Source of the DNA: Micromonospora sicca
GTDB taxonomy: Bacteria; Actinomycetota; Actinomycetes; Mycobacteriales; Micromonosporaceae
Assembly (NCBI RefSeq): GCF_003172935.1
Contig: NZ_QGKS01000271.1
Coordinates: 1 to 54,997, forward strand
Reading direction: 5' to 3'
DNA length: 54,997 bases
Position 1 is the stretch's first letter. Every line of letters begins with the position of its first letter. The position numbers were made by a program, and so were the translations under genes. Of the stretch, positions 8,301 through 16,224 are shown in pieces. Below the pieces are notes generated by a model. It saw only the letters and a program-made list of their open reading frames with translations, did no database searches and had not been told where the DNA came from.

Positions 8301-9934
8301 CCACCCGGGCCGACTACGCGCTCAAGGCCGGCCGGCTGACCATCACCCCACCATCGCTGACCGGCACCCAGACGCTCGGACAGAAGACGACGGTGCAGAC
8401 GACGATCAGCAACACCGGCAACGCCCCGGCCAGCGTGGAACTGTCCGAACGGCGCGGCGGTTTCGAGATCCTCGGACCGCGCGGCGCGCCACTGCAGAAC
8501 AACCTGGTCAAGGGCAGCGGCACCTCGATCGCCTGGCGGGGCGACAGCAAGGCCGGTGATCCGGTCGAACCGTCACCGTACGCACCGCCATGGGTCAACA
8601 CCGCCAACTACCCGATCTCCGTCATGGACAACGCCGTCGCCGCGTACGACGGCAAGGTGTACTCGGTGGGCGGCGCCTCCGCCACCGCCAACCTCGCCAA
8701 CAGCTACGTGTACGACCCGGCGACGAACATCTGGACGCGGATCGCCGACCTGCCCGCGGCACTCGAGAAGCCGGCGGCGGCGTTCGTCGACGGCAAGCTG
8801 TACGTGTTCGGCGGCTGGGACGCCGCCGGCAACCCGTCGGCCAAGGTCCACGTCTACGACCCCACCACCAACGCCTGGCAGACCCGGGCCACAGCCAACC
8901 CGGCACCGAGGGCAGCCCCCGGCATCGCCGTCGTCGACGGCCAGATCTACCTGGTCGGCGGGTGCGTGGACGGCACCTGCGCCAAGTCCAACGCCGTCGT
9001 CCGGTACAACCCGGGAGCCGACACCTTCACCACCGTCGCGCCGTACCCGGTCGCGGTGGCCTGGCAGGGCTGCGGCGGCATCAACGGCACGGTCTACTGC
9101 GCCGGCGGCAACGGGCCGACGACCCTGAAGAGCACCTACGGCTACAACCCGGGCAGCAACACCTGGACTCAGCTGGCCGACCTGCCGGTCGACTTCTGGG
9201 GCGTGGCCGCCGACACCGCCAACGGCCTGCTGCTGCTGTCCACCGGCGTCATCAACAACTCCACCATCGTCACCAACCAGGGCTGGGCGTACGATCCGGC
9301 GGCCAACTCCTGGTCGGCGCTGCCCAACGCCAACTTCGCCCGCTACCGGGCCGGGGCGGCCTGCGGGTTCGTGAAGGTCGGTGGATCGACCGGCGGGTTC
9401 ACCCCGACGCCGGAGAGCGAACTGCTGCCCGGCTTCGACCAGTGCGCCACCGTCACCGACGTTCCGTGGCTGTCCGCGTCCCCGACCACGGCGACGCTGC
9501 AACCCGGGCAGAGCGTCACGGTGACCGTCACGCTCGACGCCGCGGCCGAGGGCGTGGCCCAGCCCGGCACCTACACCGCCCAGCTCGGGGTCAAGTCCGA
9601 CACCCCGTACGCGGTGGCGCCGATCGACGTGACGATGGTGGTGCAGCCGCCCAAGGACTGGGGCAAGCTGGCCGGCACCGTCACCGGGGTCGACTGCCAG
9701 GGCAAGAGCGCTGCGCTGCGCGGTGCCACGGTCCAGGTCAACGGCAAGAAGGGATGGACGTTCACCCTCAAGGCCGACGCCAACGGCCGGTACGCCATCT
9801 GGGCACCGCAGGGTGCCAACCCGTTCCAGGTGATCGCGGCCCGGGACGGTTGGATCCCGCAGACCCAGACGGTGACGATCAAGGCGGGCAAGACGGTCAC
9901 CACCGACTTCGCCCTACGCCCCGAGACCTGCTGA
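5378..9934 (+). CDS. Large secreted multidomain protein with Kelch propeller
   Basis: A 1518-residue exported protein with no recognisable catalytic domain. In order: signal peptide (about 1-31, ending PAVA); charged linker (35-105); a large propeller-like domain opening with GVLPPDTNGDVGPNHYVQMV (about 112-555); two carboxypeptidase-regulatory-like beta domains (about 560-715); a choice-of-anchor-J/MAM-like domain (about 718-895, EQFDSGTIPPGW and WWWEVDNVSVVN); another regulatory-like domain; Kelch repeats (about 1085-1335, YVFGGWDAAG, IYLVGGCVDG, DPATNIWTRIADLP); a BACON-like domain (about 1360-1425); and a final regulatory-like domain. The C-terminal half resembles the tails of actinobacterial subtilases, but the peptidase domain is absent. 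Probably an extracellular adhesion or glycan-binding protein. GAGGAGG precedes the ATG. A hairpin follows the gene. Confidence 0.85.
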   Translation: MRETRKGMLRAGPVAALAALVLLLSPLPAVAEPVDTESPAPAAAKAEVRQAVKHDLSRKLRDISPKNNRAQDSKTAAQPARSLDRQAADRAAKAGSDAVQQGVTASQIPEFTANFEGVGNVDGVLPPDTNGDVGPNHYVQMVNLHYAVYSKTGNLLLGPLPGNALFAGFGGPCETRNDGDPVVLYDETADRWMITQFALPGGSAGNHQCMAISQTPDPTGAYYRYDFLYHQTRMNDYPKYGIWPDAYYMTTNEFAPSFVGAGAVAFEREKMLAGQPARMVYFHLGPDFGGLLPADSEGLAPPAGAPNPFVMFDDDAWGISPTDRLLMWDFAVDWANPANSTFGNNLAPSRYLETAPFDSNMCNYARTCIPQQGTSARLDSIADRLMYRAAYRNFGDHASIVLNHTVDTDGTDHAGVRWYELQSTSPTNWRINQQGTYAPDAEHRWMASGAIDVTGNIAFGYSASGTTSYPSIRMAGRLSGDPLGQLGQSERTLIAGTGAQTHSAARWGDYSSMSVDPTDGCTFWFTSEYLTTTSSATWQTRVGAMKFPNCVAGPRGEVTGKVTKSGGAPIAGAAIRVGGSGTVTDDQGSYRLTLPAGQHELTASAFGYAPKTQTVTVTDGGTVTANFTLDAVPMRRVSGMVKDGSGHGWPLYARIDVAGKPGGPVFTDPATGAYTVDLPRGEYGLTVKAMYPAYQQGAAQVTVGDGDQTKDFGLAVENTCTAAGYRFNYGDPQLTEQFDSGTIPPGWTVTNRTASGGWVFTDPRNRGNLTGGTGKYAIADSDAAGSGTTIDTDLVTPALDLTAVPSPVLRFNSDYRALNGFANVDVSVDGGTTWVTVANWTTASRRGPVLVELQVPQAAGKADVRIRFHYRGSFAWWWEVDNVSVVNRACDPVPGGLVLGQVLDGNTSTGLNGATVTSVDKPAEKATAGPTPDDGNLGDGFYWLFSSLTGDHPFTAASGNYGSATATVNVAADRATRADYALKAGRLTITPPSLTGTQTLGQKTTVQTTISNTGNAPASVELSERRGGFEILGPRGAPLQNNLVKGSGTSIAWRGDSKAGDPVEPSPYAPPWVNTANYPISVMDNAVAAYDGKVYSVGGASATANLANSYVYDPATNIWTRIADLPAALEKPAAAFVDGKLYVFGGWDAAGNPSAKVHVYDPTTNAWQTRATANPAPRAAPGIAVVDGQIYLVGGCVDGTCAKSNAVVRYNPGADTFTTVAPYPVAVAWQGCGGINGTVYCAGGNGPTTLKSTYGYNPGSNTWTQLADLPVDFWGVAADTANGLLLLSTGVINNSTIVTNQGWAYDPAANSWSALPNANFARYRAGAACGFVKVGGSTGGFTPTPESELLPGFDQCATVTDVPWLSASPTTATLQPGQSVTVTVTLDAAAEGVAQPGTYTAQLGVKSDTPYAVAPIDVTMVVQPPKDWGKLAGTVTGVDCQGKSAALRGATVQVNGKKGWTFTLKADANGRYAIWAPQGANPFQVIAARDGWIPQTQTVTIKAGKTVTTDFALRPETC

Positions 9935-9950
9935 CCGGGGTGTGAGATCA

Positions 9951-9984
9951 CCGGGCCCGCGCCGATCGATCGGCGCGGGCCCGG
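9951..9984. terminator. 34-bp perfect palindrome, bidirectional terminator
   Basis: A perfect palindrome of 17-base arms (CCGGGCCCGCGCCGATC and its complement) 17 bases after the stop of the secreted-protein gene, in a convergent gap. It can form a very stable hairpin with no T-run, as is usual for actinobacterial terminators, and could serve both converging transcripts. Confidence 0.75.
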
Positions 9985-10061
9985 CCCATGTACAACGGCT
10001 GGCGGACCGATCACACACGTGGGCGCTCCGGGCGCTTGTCCTGCGGCCCGGCGGTCGGTGG

Positions 10062-10433
10062 CTACGCCACCCGGGGCGCGGGCAGGATCGGCAGGGCGGT
10101 GCGGTGGTGCGTACCCGAGATGTCGCCGGTCTGGTCGACGGCCGGCGCCGGCCGCACGGTCCTGCCCGCGACGGCCGTCCCCGCCACGGGGCCGCCGCCG
10201 ACCGGGGCGGACGGCGATGGTCCGGTCGGCGCCGCCGCCGCGACCGACGTCTCGATCTCGGTGAGCAGTGCCGTCAGCTTGCGCACGTCGTCGACGGGCA
10301 TCCGGAAGGAGCCGCGGCACAGCATGCCGCTCCACAGGGACACCACCACCGCGCCGCGGTCCGGGTGGTAGCTGACGCGCATCGTCCGGTCGTCGCCGCG
10401 CAGGTCGGTGAACAGGTCACCGAAGCTGGGCAT
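10062..10433 (-). CDS. Hypothetical protein, 123 residues
   Basis: I do not recognise a family. The first 65 residues look like a compact domain (DLFTDLRGDDRTMRVSYHPD, VVVSLWSGMLCRGSFRMP, DVRKLTALLTEIETSVAAA). The remainder is a Pro/Ala/Thr-rich, probably unstructured tail. The ATG at 10433 is chosen because GGGAGAGGTG lies about eight bases upstream; a longer reading to 10580 would run through the neighbouring acetyltransferase. The domain alternates basic and hydrophobic strands, but no function can be inferred. It is convergent with the large secreted-protein gene. Confidence 0.65.
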   Translation of the reverse strand: MPSFGDLFTDLRGDDRTMRVSYHPDRGAVVVSLWSGMLCRGSFRMPVDDVRKLTALLTEIETSVAAAAPTGPSPSAPVGGGPVAGTAVAGRTVRPAPAVDQTGDISGTHHRTALPILPAPRVA

Positions 10434-10483
10434 CGGTCGCACCTCTCCCATCCACCCAGCATGCCCCAACCCGATGCCGTGAA

Positions 10484-11008
10484 CTAGAGGTCGGCGAAGG
10501 GCTTCACGTACGCGAACTCGCCCCGGATCGTGGGCTGCCAGGCGCCCAGGGGGCGGGCCATGAAGAACCTCGGCCCCCACGGACCCGGCGGCGTCACCCC
10601 CAACTCCACCGCCGGCCGGAACCCGAACCGCGGGTAGTACTCCGGGTGCCCGAGCAGCACCACCAGGGGTTCGCCGAGCGCGTCGGCGGCGCCCAGCACC
10701 GCGTGCATCAGCGCGGAGCCGACGCCGCGGCGCTGCCAGGCCGGCAGCACCCCGAGCGGTCCCAGCCCGAGCGCGACCGGCGCGCCGGCCACCGTGCCCC
10801 GGGTGCAGACCACGTGACCGACGACCTCGCCGCCCGAATCGGTGGCGACGAGGGAGAGCGCGGGCAGCCAGCCGTCGTCCGCGCGGAGCGCGTCGACCAG
10901 CGTCGCCTCGACGGGTACGGCTTCCGGGGCGTCGGCCTTGGCGAAGGCGGCGCTGTGCACGGCGCGGATGGCGTCGACGTCGGCGGGGGTTTCGCGTCTG
11001 ATCAGCAT
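10484..11008 (-). CDS. GNAT family N-acetyltransferase
   Basis: A 174-residue acetyltransferase of the GCN5 fold, closest to the YhbS type. The N-terminal strand and helix are [22 protein letters not shown]. The acetyl-CoA loop is visible as [20 protein letters not shown] (Q/R-x-x-G-x-G/A), followed by [18 protein letters not shown], a stretch typical of YhbS-like members. The acceptor substrate is unknown. ATG 11008 is chosen over an upstream in-frame GTG/ATG because the conserved domain begins at its second residue. It probably shares a transcript with the hypothetical gene downstream, 50 bases away. Confidence 0.88.
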   Translation of the reverse strand: MLIRRETPADVDAIRAVHSAAFAKADAPEAVPVEATLVDALRADDGWLPALSLVATDSGGEVVGHVVCTRGTVAGAPVALGLGPLGVLPAWQRRGVGSALMHAVLGAADALGEPLVVLLGHPEYYPRFGFRPAVELGVTPPGPWGPRFFMARPLGAWQPTIRGEFAYVKPFADL

Positions 11009-11130
11009 CGCGGACACGATAGGCGCACCGGGACGGGGCACGCGCCCGATTTTCGGCGGCGGCCCGCGAGGGTCACCTCGACATGCCCGGCCGCAAGGCC
11101 GGGGGTAGCGTGCACGGCGGGACGATCACG

Positions 11131-11136
11131 AGGAGG
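11131..11136 (+). promoter_or_regulatory. Ribosome binding site deciding GTG 11144
   Basis: AGGAGG seven bases before GTG 11144. It fixes the start of the dienelactone-hydrolase-like gene, whose reading frame is otherwise open for 500 bases upstream. Confidence 0.75.
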
Positions 11137-11143
11137 TTTGCGG

Positions 11144-11896
11144 GTGGGAACGACGACCGTGGACGTGCCGACCAGCGACGGTGTCGCCGACGCGTACCTG
11201 GCCCGGCCGGACGGGGACGCGCCGTTCCCGGCGGTCCTGGTCTTCATGGACGCGTTCGGGCTGCGGCCCCGGCTGGCCGAGATGGCCGAACGGATCGCCA
11301 CCCAGGGCTACGTGGTGCTGGTGCCCAACCTGTTCTACCGGGCCGGCCGGGCGCCGCTGGTCGACCTGTCGGGACTCGCCGACCCGGAGCGCCGGGGCGA
11401 GATCTTCGGGCAGCTCATGCCGTTCATCGGGGCGCTGACCCCGGACGTGGTCGCCCGCGACGCCGGTGCGTACCTGGACTTCCTGGCGGCGCGGGAGGAC
11501 GTCGCGGCGGGGCCGGTCGCCATCACCGGCTACTGCATGGGCGGCACCAACGCCCTGCGCGCGATCGAGGCGCACCCGGACCGGATCGCGGCCCTGGCGA
11601 GCTTCCACGCCGGCCGGGTCGTCACCGACGCCCCGGACAGCCCGCACCTGGGCGTCGGGTCGGTCACCGGCGAGGTGTACTTCGCCCACGCCGACCACGA
11701 CCAGTCGATGACCGCCGAGCAGATCGCCGCCCTGGAGAAGACGCTCGACGCCGCCGGGGTCACCTACCGCTCCGAGCGGTACGCGGGCGCGCCGCACGGC
11801 TTCACCATGGCCGACACCGCCATGTACGACGAGCAGGCCACCGAGCGGCACTGGGCCGCCCTGTTCGACCTGCTCGACCGCACGTTCCGCCGCTGA
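11144..11896 (+). CDS. Dienelactone hydrolase family protein
   Basis: Alpha/beta-hydrolase of the dienelactone hydrolase (DLH) family, 250 residues. The nucleophile elbow is ITGYCMGGTNALR, in which Cys replaces the Ser of ordinary hydrolases, as in true DLHs. The acid and histidine of the triad are probably in VYFAHADHDQSM and AGAPHGFTM. The N-terminal MDAFGLRPRLAEMAERIATQGYVVLVPNLFYR is also typical. DLHs open lactone rings in chlorocatechol degradation, but most genomic homologues have other, unknown ester or lactone substrates, and no such pathway is adjacent. The start is set by AGGAGG at 11131. Confidence 0.88.
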   Translation: MGTTTVDVPTSDGVADAYLARPDGDAPFPAVLVFMDAFGLRPRLAEMAERIATQGYVVLVPNLFYRAGRAPLVDLSGLADPERRGEIFGQLMPFIGALTPDVVARDAGAYLDFLAAREDVAAGPVAITGYCMGGTNALRAIEAHPDRIAALASFHAGRVVTDAPDSPHLGVGSVTGEVYFAHADHDQSMTAEQIAALEKTLDAAGVTYRSERYAGAPHGFTMADTAMYDEQATERHWAALFDLLDRTFRR

Positions 11897-11980
11897 CCCG
11901 CGCCGGTGGCGGGGCCGCCGCCCGACGCAGATGACCCGACCGGGCACGATTCACCCGCCACCGGCCGGGTAACCGCCGCC

Positions 11981-13294
11981 ATGCCCGACGACCGCCCCGC
12001 CGCCGACTCCGTCCGGTCGCCGCTCGACGAGGTCGCCGAGCGGGGTGGCCGCGTGGTGGCCCGGGCCCGGCGGCAGGGCGGGCAGGCCGGTCGGATCCGG
12101 CTGCGCCAGCTGGAAGTCACCGTCGTGATCGCCGTGCAGTCGGGGCTGGCCGCGGCGCTGGCGGCGTTCATCGCCCAGCAGCTGCTGGGCCCCGGTGCGC
12201 ACGTCTTCGCCCCGGCGGCGGCGGTCGGCACGATCGCCACCGCCATCGGTCAGCGGGCCCGCCGGACGTTCGAGCTGCTCGGCGGCGTGGGACTCGGCAT
12301 CGTCCTCGGGGACCTGCTGCGCTTCATGCTGGGCTCCGGGCCCTGGCAGACCGGCCTGGTGGTCGCCCTGGCGATCGCCACCGCGCTGCTGGTCGCCGGC
12401 CGGGGTGGCGCCCTGGTCGGCCAGGCCGGTGGTACGGCGGTGCTGATCTCCACCCTCTCCCCGATGCAGCCCGGCCTGGAGGTGCCACGGATCTTCGACG
12501 CCCTGGTCGGCGCGGTGGTCGGCATCCTGGTGGTGGCCCTGCTGCTGCCGGTCAACCCGCTGCGGGTGCTGGACCGGGCGGCGGCGCCGATCTTCAACAC
12601 CGTCACCGAGCAGTTGGGTGCGGTGGCGCGGGCCCTGACCGCGCGGGACGCCGACGCGGCGATCCGCGCCCTGGACCGGCTGCGCGGGGTGGAGGCCGAC
12701 GTCGGGCGGCTCAACGAGGCGCTGAGCGGCGCCGGTGAGGTGGTCACCCTCGCGCCGGCCCGCTGGCACCGCCGGGCGCGGTACCAGCGGTACGCTCGCG
12801 GCGCGGAACACCTGGAACGCCTGATCCTGTACGTCCGGTCCGTGGCCCGCCGGTCCGCCACCGCCCTGCAGTACGGCGAGCCGATCCCGCCGTCGCTGCC
12901 GAAGGCCATCGACCGGCTCGGCGACGCGCTACGGCAGCTCCGCCGCGAGTGTCACGCGGACCTGGATCCCGAGCGCACCCGTCAGCTCACCCGGGAGAGC
13001 GCCGAGCTCGCTGGCCGGGCCTGGGCCGAGGGGGTGCGGTCCTACGGCGACGCGCTGATCACCGACCTGCGCACGGCGGACAGCGAACTGCTCCGGGCGA
13101 CCGGGTGCGAGCCGGACGACGCCAACCGGATGGTGCGGCAAGCGGCCGGCCGGGGGCAGGCGGAAGTGCGACCGCCGGCACGGGGCCACCTGCACCGGCC
13201 GCACCCGCACCTCGGAGCGCCCCGCACCCGGCGGCACCGGCGGTCCCGCCAGACCCACGGCCGACGCCGGGGCCGGCGCAGTCCACGAGTGTGA
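11981..13294 (+). CDS. FUSC-family aromatic-acid-exporter-like membrane protein
   Basis: A 437-residue inner-membrane protein of the FUSC/ArAE type. After a soluble N-terminus, five to six hydrophobic segments fall between about residues 45 and 190 (VVIAVQSGLAAALAAFIAQQ, VGLGIVLGDLLRF, VVALAIATALLVAG, VVGILVVALLLPVNP). The VNPLRVLDRAA helix and a long soluble helical domain follow. Relatives export aromatic acids or are of unknown function. The ATG at 11981 places about 40 residues before the first helix. The last 45 residues are extremely Arg/His-rich, whereas an overlapping frame (stop at 13326) gives a Pro/Ala-rich tail. The true C-terminus is therefore uncertain and a frameshift near 13140 is possible. 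Confidence 0.8.
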   Translation: MPDDRPAADSVRSPLDEVAERGGRVVARARRQGGQAGRIRLRQLEVTVVIAVQSGLAAALAAFIAQQLLGPGAHVFAPAAAVGTIATAIGQRARRTFELLGGVGLGIVLGDLLRFMLGSGPWQTGLVVALAIATALLVAGRGGALVGQAGGTAVLISTLSPMQPGLEVPRIFDALVGAVVGILVVALLLPVNPLRVLDRAAAPIFNTVTEQLGAVARALTARDADAAIRALDRLRGVEADVGRLNEALSGAGEVVTLAPARWHRRARYQRYARGAEHLERLILYVRSVARRSATALQYGEPIPPSLPKAIDRLGDALRQLRRECHADLDPERTRQLTRESAELAGRAWAEGVRSYGDALITDLRTADSELLRATGCEPDDANRMVRQAAGRGQAEVRPPARGHLHRPHPHLGAPRTRRHRRSRQTHGRRRGRRSPRV

Positions 13295-13339
13295 AAGTGG
13301 CCCGCCACCGGATCCGGCCCCGCTGACTACGGTCGGGCC

Positions 13340-14051
13340 ATGAGCCTCGATCCGCCCGAGTTGCGCCGCCGGTTCGCGTCACTGAGCACCGCGCACGTCG
13401 CCGACGCCTGCCTGCGGGCGGCGGTTCCGGTCCGCTGCGCGCCCGCCGCCGTACGGCCCGTCCAGCCGGGTGTGCGGCTGGCCGGCCGGGTCGCGCCCAC
13501 CCGGCACGCCGGCAGCGTCGACATCTTCCTCGAGGCGATCGACCAAGCGGCCCCGGGCGACGTGCTGGTCGTCGACAACGCCGGCCGCGTCGACGAGAGC
13601 TGCGTCGGCGACCTGGTGGTGCTGGAGGCGCAGGCCGCCGGCCTGGCCGGCGTGGTGGTCTGGGGTCTGCACCGGGACACCGCCGACATCCGGGCGGTCG
13701 GGCTGCCGGTGTTCAGCCTCGGCGCGATCCCCACCGGCCCGCAGCGCCTCGACGCCCGTCCGGCCCAGGCGTTGATCTCGGCGGCGGTGGGGGAGTGGAC
13801 GGTGGACGCCGAGGACGTCGCCCTGGGCGACGACGACGGCGTGCTCTTCGTGCCCGGGCGCCGCGCCGGTGACCTGCTCACCCTCGCCGAGTCGATCCGG
13901 GACGCCGAGCGGCGGCAGGCCGAACGCATCCGCGCCGGCGTCCCGCTGCGTGACCAGGTGCGCTTCGCGGCCTACCTCGCCGGGCGGGCCGAGGATCCCG
14001 CGCTGACCTTCCGCGCGCACCTGCGCGGTAGGCGGGGCGATCGAGGAGTGA
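13340..14051 (+). pseudogene. RraA-like aldolase/regulator, apparent 2-base deletion near 3' end
   Basis: RraA-fold protein, related to 4-hydroxy-4-methyl-2-oxoglutarate aldolase. Visible hallmarks are STAHVADAC, the GDVLVVDNAGRVDESCVGDL loop, AGVVVWGLHRDTADIRAVGLPVFSLG, and the late D-D-D-G segment ALGDDDGVLFVP. The first 225 codons look normal. The reading frame then runs to a stop at 14173, through 118 bases antisense to the convergent gene. Shifting frame at 14021-14027 instead gives an ending AVGGAIEE and a stop at 14049-14051, just before the convergent gene ends at 14056; this is the C-terminus I would expect. The step corresponds to losing one GC from a GCGC run. It may be a sequencing error, in which case the gene is intact. 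Confidence 0.7.
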
Positions 14052-14055
14052 CGGG

Positions 14056-15630
14056 TCAGCCGACCGCGGTCGGCGACGGCGGGGCGCTGCCGCCCTGCGG
14101 GGCCTCGGCGGTCATCAGCCGGACGATCTCCGCCCGGTCGGCCGCCGACGGCAGACCCCACCCCGGCCGGTAGCCGTAGACCTCGCGCAGCGGGGTGGCG
14201 GCGGTCCGGCCGTCGAGGATCTCCACCGCGTCGGTGTCGATCAGGCCCGGGTGCTCGACCCCGCAGGCCTCGGCGACCTTGACCAGGTCCCGGCGCAGCG
14301 TACGGAGGTAGTTGGCGGCGCGTACGGACTTCAGGGTCGGGTCGAGGCCCCGGGCCAGCCAGGGGTTCTGGGTGGCGACGCCGGTCGGGCAGGTGTCGGT
14401 GTGGCACTTCTGCGCCTGGATGCAGCCGATCGCCAGCATCGCCTCCCGGCCGACGTTGACCATGTCGCAGCCGAGCGCGAACGCGACGATCGCGTTGTCG
14501 GGCAGGCCGAGCTTGCCGCCGCCGACGAAGACGGTCCGCTCGTGCAGGTCCTTCTCGGCGAAGGTTCGGTAGACCCGGGAGAAGCCCTGCTGGAACGGCA
14601 GCGACACCGAGTCGGTGAAGATCAGCGGCGCGGCGCCGGTGCCGCCCTCGCCGCCGTCCACGTTCACGAAGTCCACGCCGCGGCCGGTGTCCCGCATGAG
14701 CGTCGTCAGCTCGTCCCAGAAGCCCAGGTCGCCGACGGCGGACTTGATGCCGACCGGCAGCCCGGTCTCGGCGGCGAGCAGTTCCACCCAGTCGAGCAGG
14801 CTGTCACAGTCGGAGAACTCGGCGTGCCGGGACGGGCTGACGCAGTCCTGACCCTGCGGGATGCCCCGGGTCGCGGCGATCTCCGCCGACACCTTGGCCC
14901 CGGGCAGCAGCCCGCCCAGGCTCGGTTTCGCCCCCTGGCTGAGCTTGATCTCCAACGCCCGCACGGGCGCGCCGGCCATCAGCTCCTTCAGCCGGTCCAG
15001 GCTGAACCGCCCCCGCTCGTCCCGGCACCCGAAGTACGCGGTGCCGAGCTGGAACACCAGCTCACCGCCGTTGCGGTGGTACGGCGACAGCCCGCCCTCG
15101 CCGGTGTTCTGCAGGCAACCGGCCAGCGCGGCGCCCTTGTTCAGCGCCTCCACGGCGCGGCCGGACAGCGAGCCGAAGCTCATCCCGGAGATGTTGACCA
15201 CCGAACCGGGCCGGAACGCCTTCGCCCGGCCCCGCGGCCCGCCGAGCACCTTGGCGCAGGGCAGCTCCACCTCGTGCCCGGCGGCCGGCGTCGACGGCGG
15301 CACCGCCCGGCCGAACGTCCGGTGCTTGATGATCGGATACCCGGGCGTGTACTCGATGTCGTTGTCCGTGCCGAAGCCGAAGTAGTTGTTCTCCTTCTTC
15401 GCCGAGGCGTAGATCCAGCGGCGCTGGTCCCGGGTGAACGGCCGCTCCTCGTTGTTGCCGGCCACGATGTACTGCCGCAGCTCCGGACCGATCGCCTCCA
15501 GCAGGTAGCGGGCCCGCCCGATGACCGGGAAGTTGCGCAGCAGCGCGTGGTCGCGCTGGAGCAGGTCGCGCGCGGCGAGGGCGGCGACGGCGGCGGAGAC
15601 GACGGGTACGGCGCGACTGGCCCACTTCAT
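14056..15630 (-). CDS. FMN-binding glutamate synthase family protein, membrane-anchored
   Basis: A stand-alone protein of 524 residues corresponding to the FMN/Fe-S synthase domain of glutamate synthase. One N-terminal hydrophobic helix (about 6-24) is followed by the alpha/beta barrel: NISGMSFGSLSGRAVEALNKGA, NTGEGGLSPYH, EIKLSQGAKPSLGG, VDGGEGGTGAAP and GGGKLGLPDNAIVAFALGCD. The 3Fe-4S cysteines are seen in CIQAQKCHTDTCPTGVATQ. Such single-domain members lack the glutaminase domain and do not by themselves make glutamate; their physiological reaction is mostly unknown. The start ATG 15630 was chosen at the beginning of the hydrophobic helix. The gene ends convergently, four bases from the RraA-like gene. 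Confidence 0.9.
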   Translation of the reverse strand: MKWASRAVPVVSAAVAALAARDLLQRDHALLRNFPVIGRARYLLEAIGPELRQYIVAGNNEERPFTRDQRRWIYASAKKENNYFGFGTDNDIEYTPGYPIIKHRTFGRAVPPSTPAAGHEVELPCAKVLGGPRGRAKAFRPGSVVNISGMSFGSLSGRAVEALNKGAALAGCLQNTGEGGLSPYHRNGGELVFQLGTAYFGCRDERGRFSLDRLKELMAGAPVRALEIKLSQGAKPSLGGLLPGAKVSAEIAATRGIPQGQDCVSPSRHAEFSDCDSLLDWVELLAAETGLPVGIKSAVGDLGFWDELTTLMRDTGRGVDFVNVDGGEGGTGAAPLIFTDSVSLPFQQGFSRVYRTFAEKDLHERTVFVGGGKLGLPDNAIVAFALGCDMVNVGREAMLAIGCIQAQKCHTDTCPTGVATQNPWLARGLDPTLKSVRAANYLRTLRRDLVKVAEACGVEHPGLIDTDAVEILDGRTAATPLREVYGYRPGWGLPSAADRAEIVRLMTAEAPQGGSAPPSPTAVG

Positions 15631-15665
15631 GCCCGCCTCTCTCCCCGGCCGGCGCGGGCGCGAAA

Positions 15666-15755
15666 CTACCGGGTGTCGTGCGCCGCCACCAGCCGCTTGA
15701 GCGCCTTGTTCCGCCAGGCGTGCTCGCGGGCGATCGCCCGCAGCCGCGTACTCAT
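15666..15755 (-). CDS. Possible 29-residue basic peptide
   Basis: An ATG-started frame of 29 codons (MSTRLRAIAREHAWRNKALK then RLVAAHDTR) lies 35 bases upstream of the glutamate-synthase-like gene on the same strand. It reads as one amphipathic basic helix. The ribosome site is weak (GGCGAT). It could be a translated leader or a chance frame in GC-rich DNA; conservation across relatives would decide. Confidence 0.3.
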   Translation of the reverse strand: MSTRLRAIAREHAWRNKALKRLVAAHDTR

Positions 15756-15797
15756 GATCGCCGATTGTGCGCCAGCGGCCTCGGCCGCGACGACCGG

Positions 15798-16187
15798 TTA
15801 TCGGGCCGGGAGGTGCTGGACGAGCTGAATCGGATTGCCGTCCGGGTCGGCGATCCAGGCGATCAGCAGCCGGTCGAGCCAGGTGTGCGGCGCCGCGAGG
15901 GCGGGTGCGCCGTCGGCCGTGACCTTCTCGTACGCGGCGGTGGTGTCGTCGGTCCACAGGACGACCGCCGCGCGCTGACCCGACGGGACGGGGGCCAGGC
16001 CGTGGTCGTCGCGGGTGGAGTCGACGGACGCGATGCCGATCCGGTACCCGTCAAGTGTCAGATCGACGTGGATCGGCTCGCCCTCGGCGGGCACCCGGAA
16101 GGTCTCGGTGAACCCGAGCCGCGCGTAGAAGGCGGCCGCCCGGGTGACGTCCTCGCTGAACAGGATGACCTGCGGCGTGCGGAACAT
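15798..16187 (-). CDS. VOC (glyoxalase/bleomycin-resistance fold) protein
   Basis: A 129-residue single VOC-fold protein. The N-terminal module MFRTPQVILFSEDVTRAAAFYARLGFTETFRVP and the C-terminal HTWLDRLLIAWIADPDGNPIQLVQHL show the paired beta-alpha-beta-beta-beta units, including the metal-site-like DPDGNPIQL. Members range from metal-dependent dioxygenases and isomerases to drug-binding resistance proteins; the substrate is not readable. Start MFRTP (16187) is preferred to the ATG seven codons upstream because the domain begins there. The dinB gene lies upstream on the same strand and ends at 16225, 37 bases away. Confidence 0.82.
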   Translation of the reverse strand: MFRTPQVILFSEDVTRAAAFYARLGFTETFRVPAEGEPIHVDLTLDGYRIGIASVDSTRDDHGLAPVPSGQRAAVVLWTDDTTAAYEKVTADGAPALAAPHTWLDRLLIAWIADPDGNPIQLVQHLPAR

Positions 16188-16224
16188 CGACACTCGTGGA
16201 CGATACAACGACCGCTCAGTGATG

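Noticed and set aside
13140..13326. Frameshift at the end of the FUSC-family gene
   Set aside because: The alternative frame gives a Pro/Ala-rich tail, but both tails are low-complexity and third-position GC does not decide, so it is not reported as a break.
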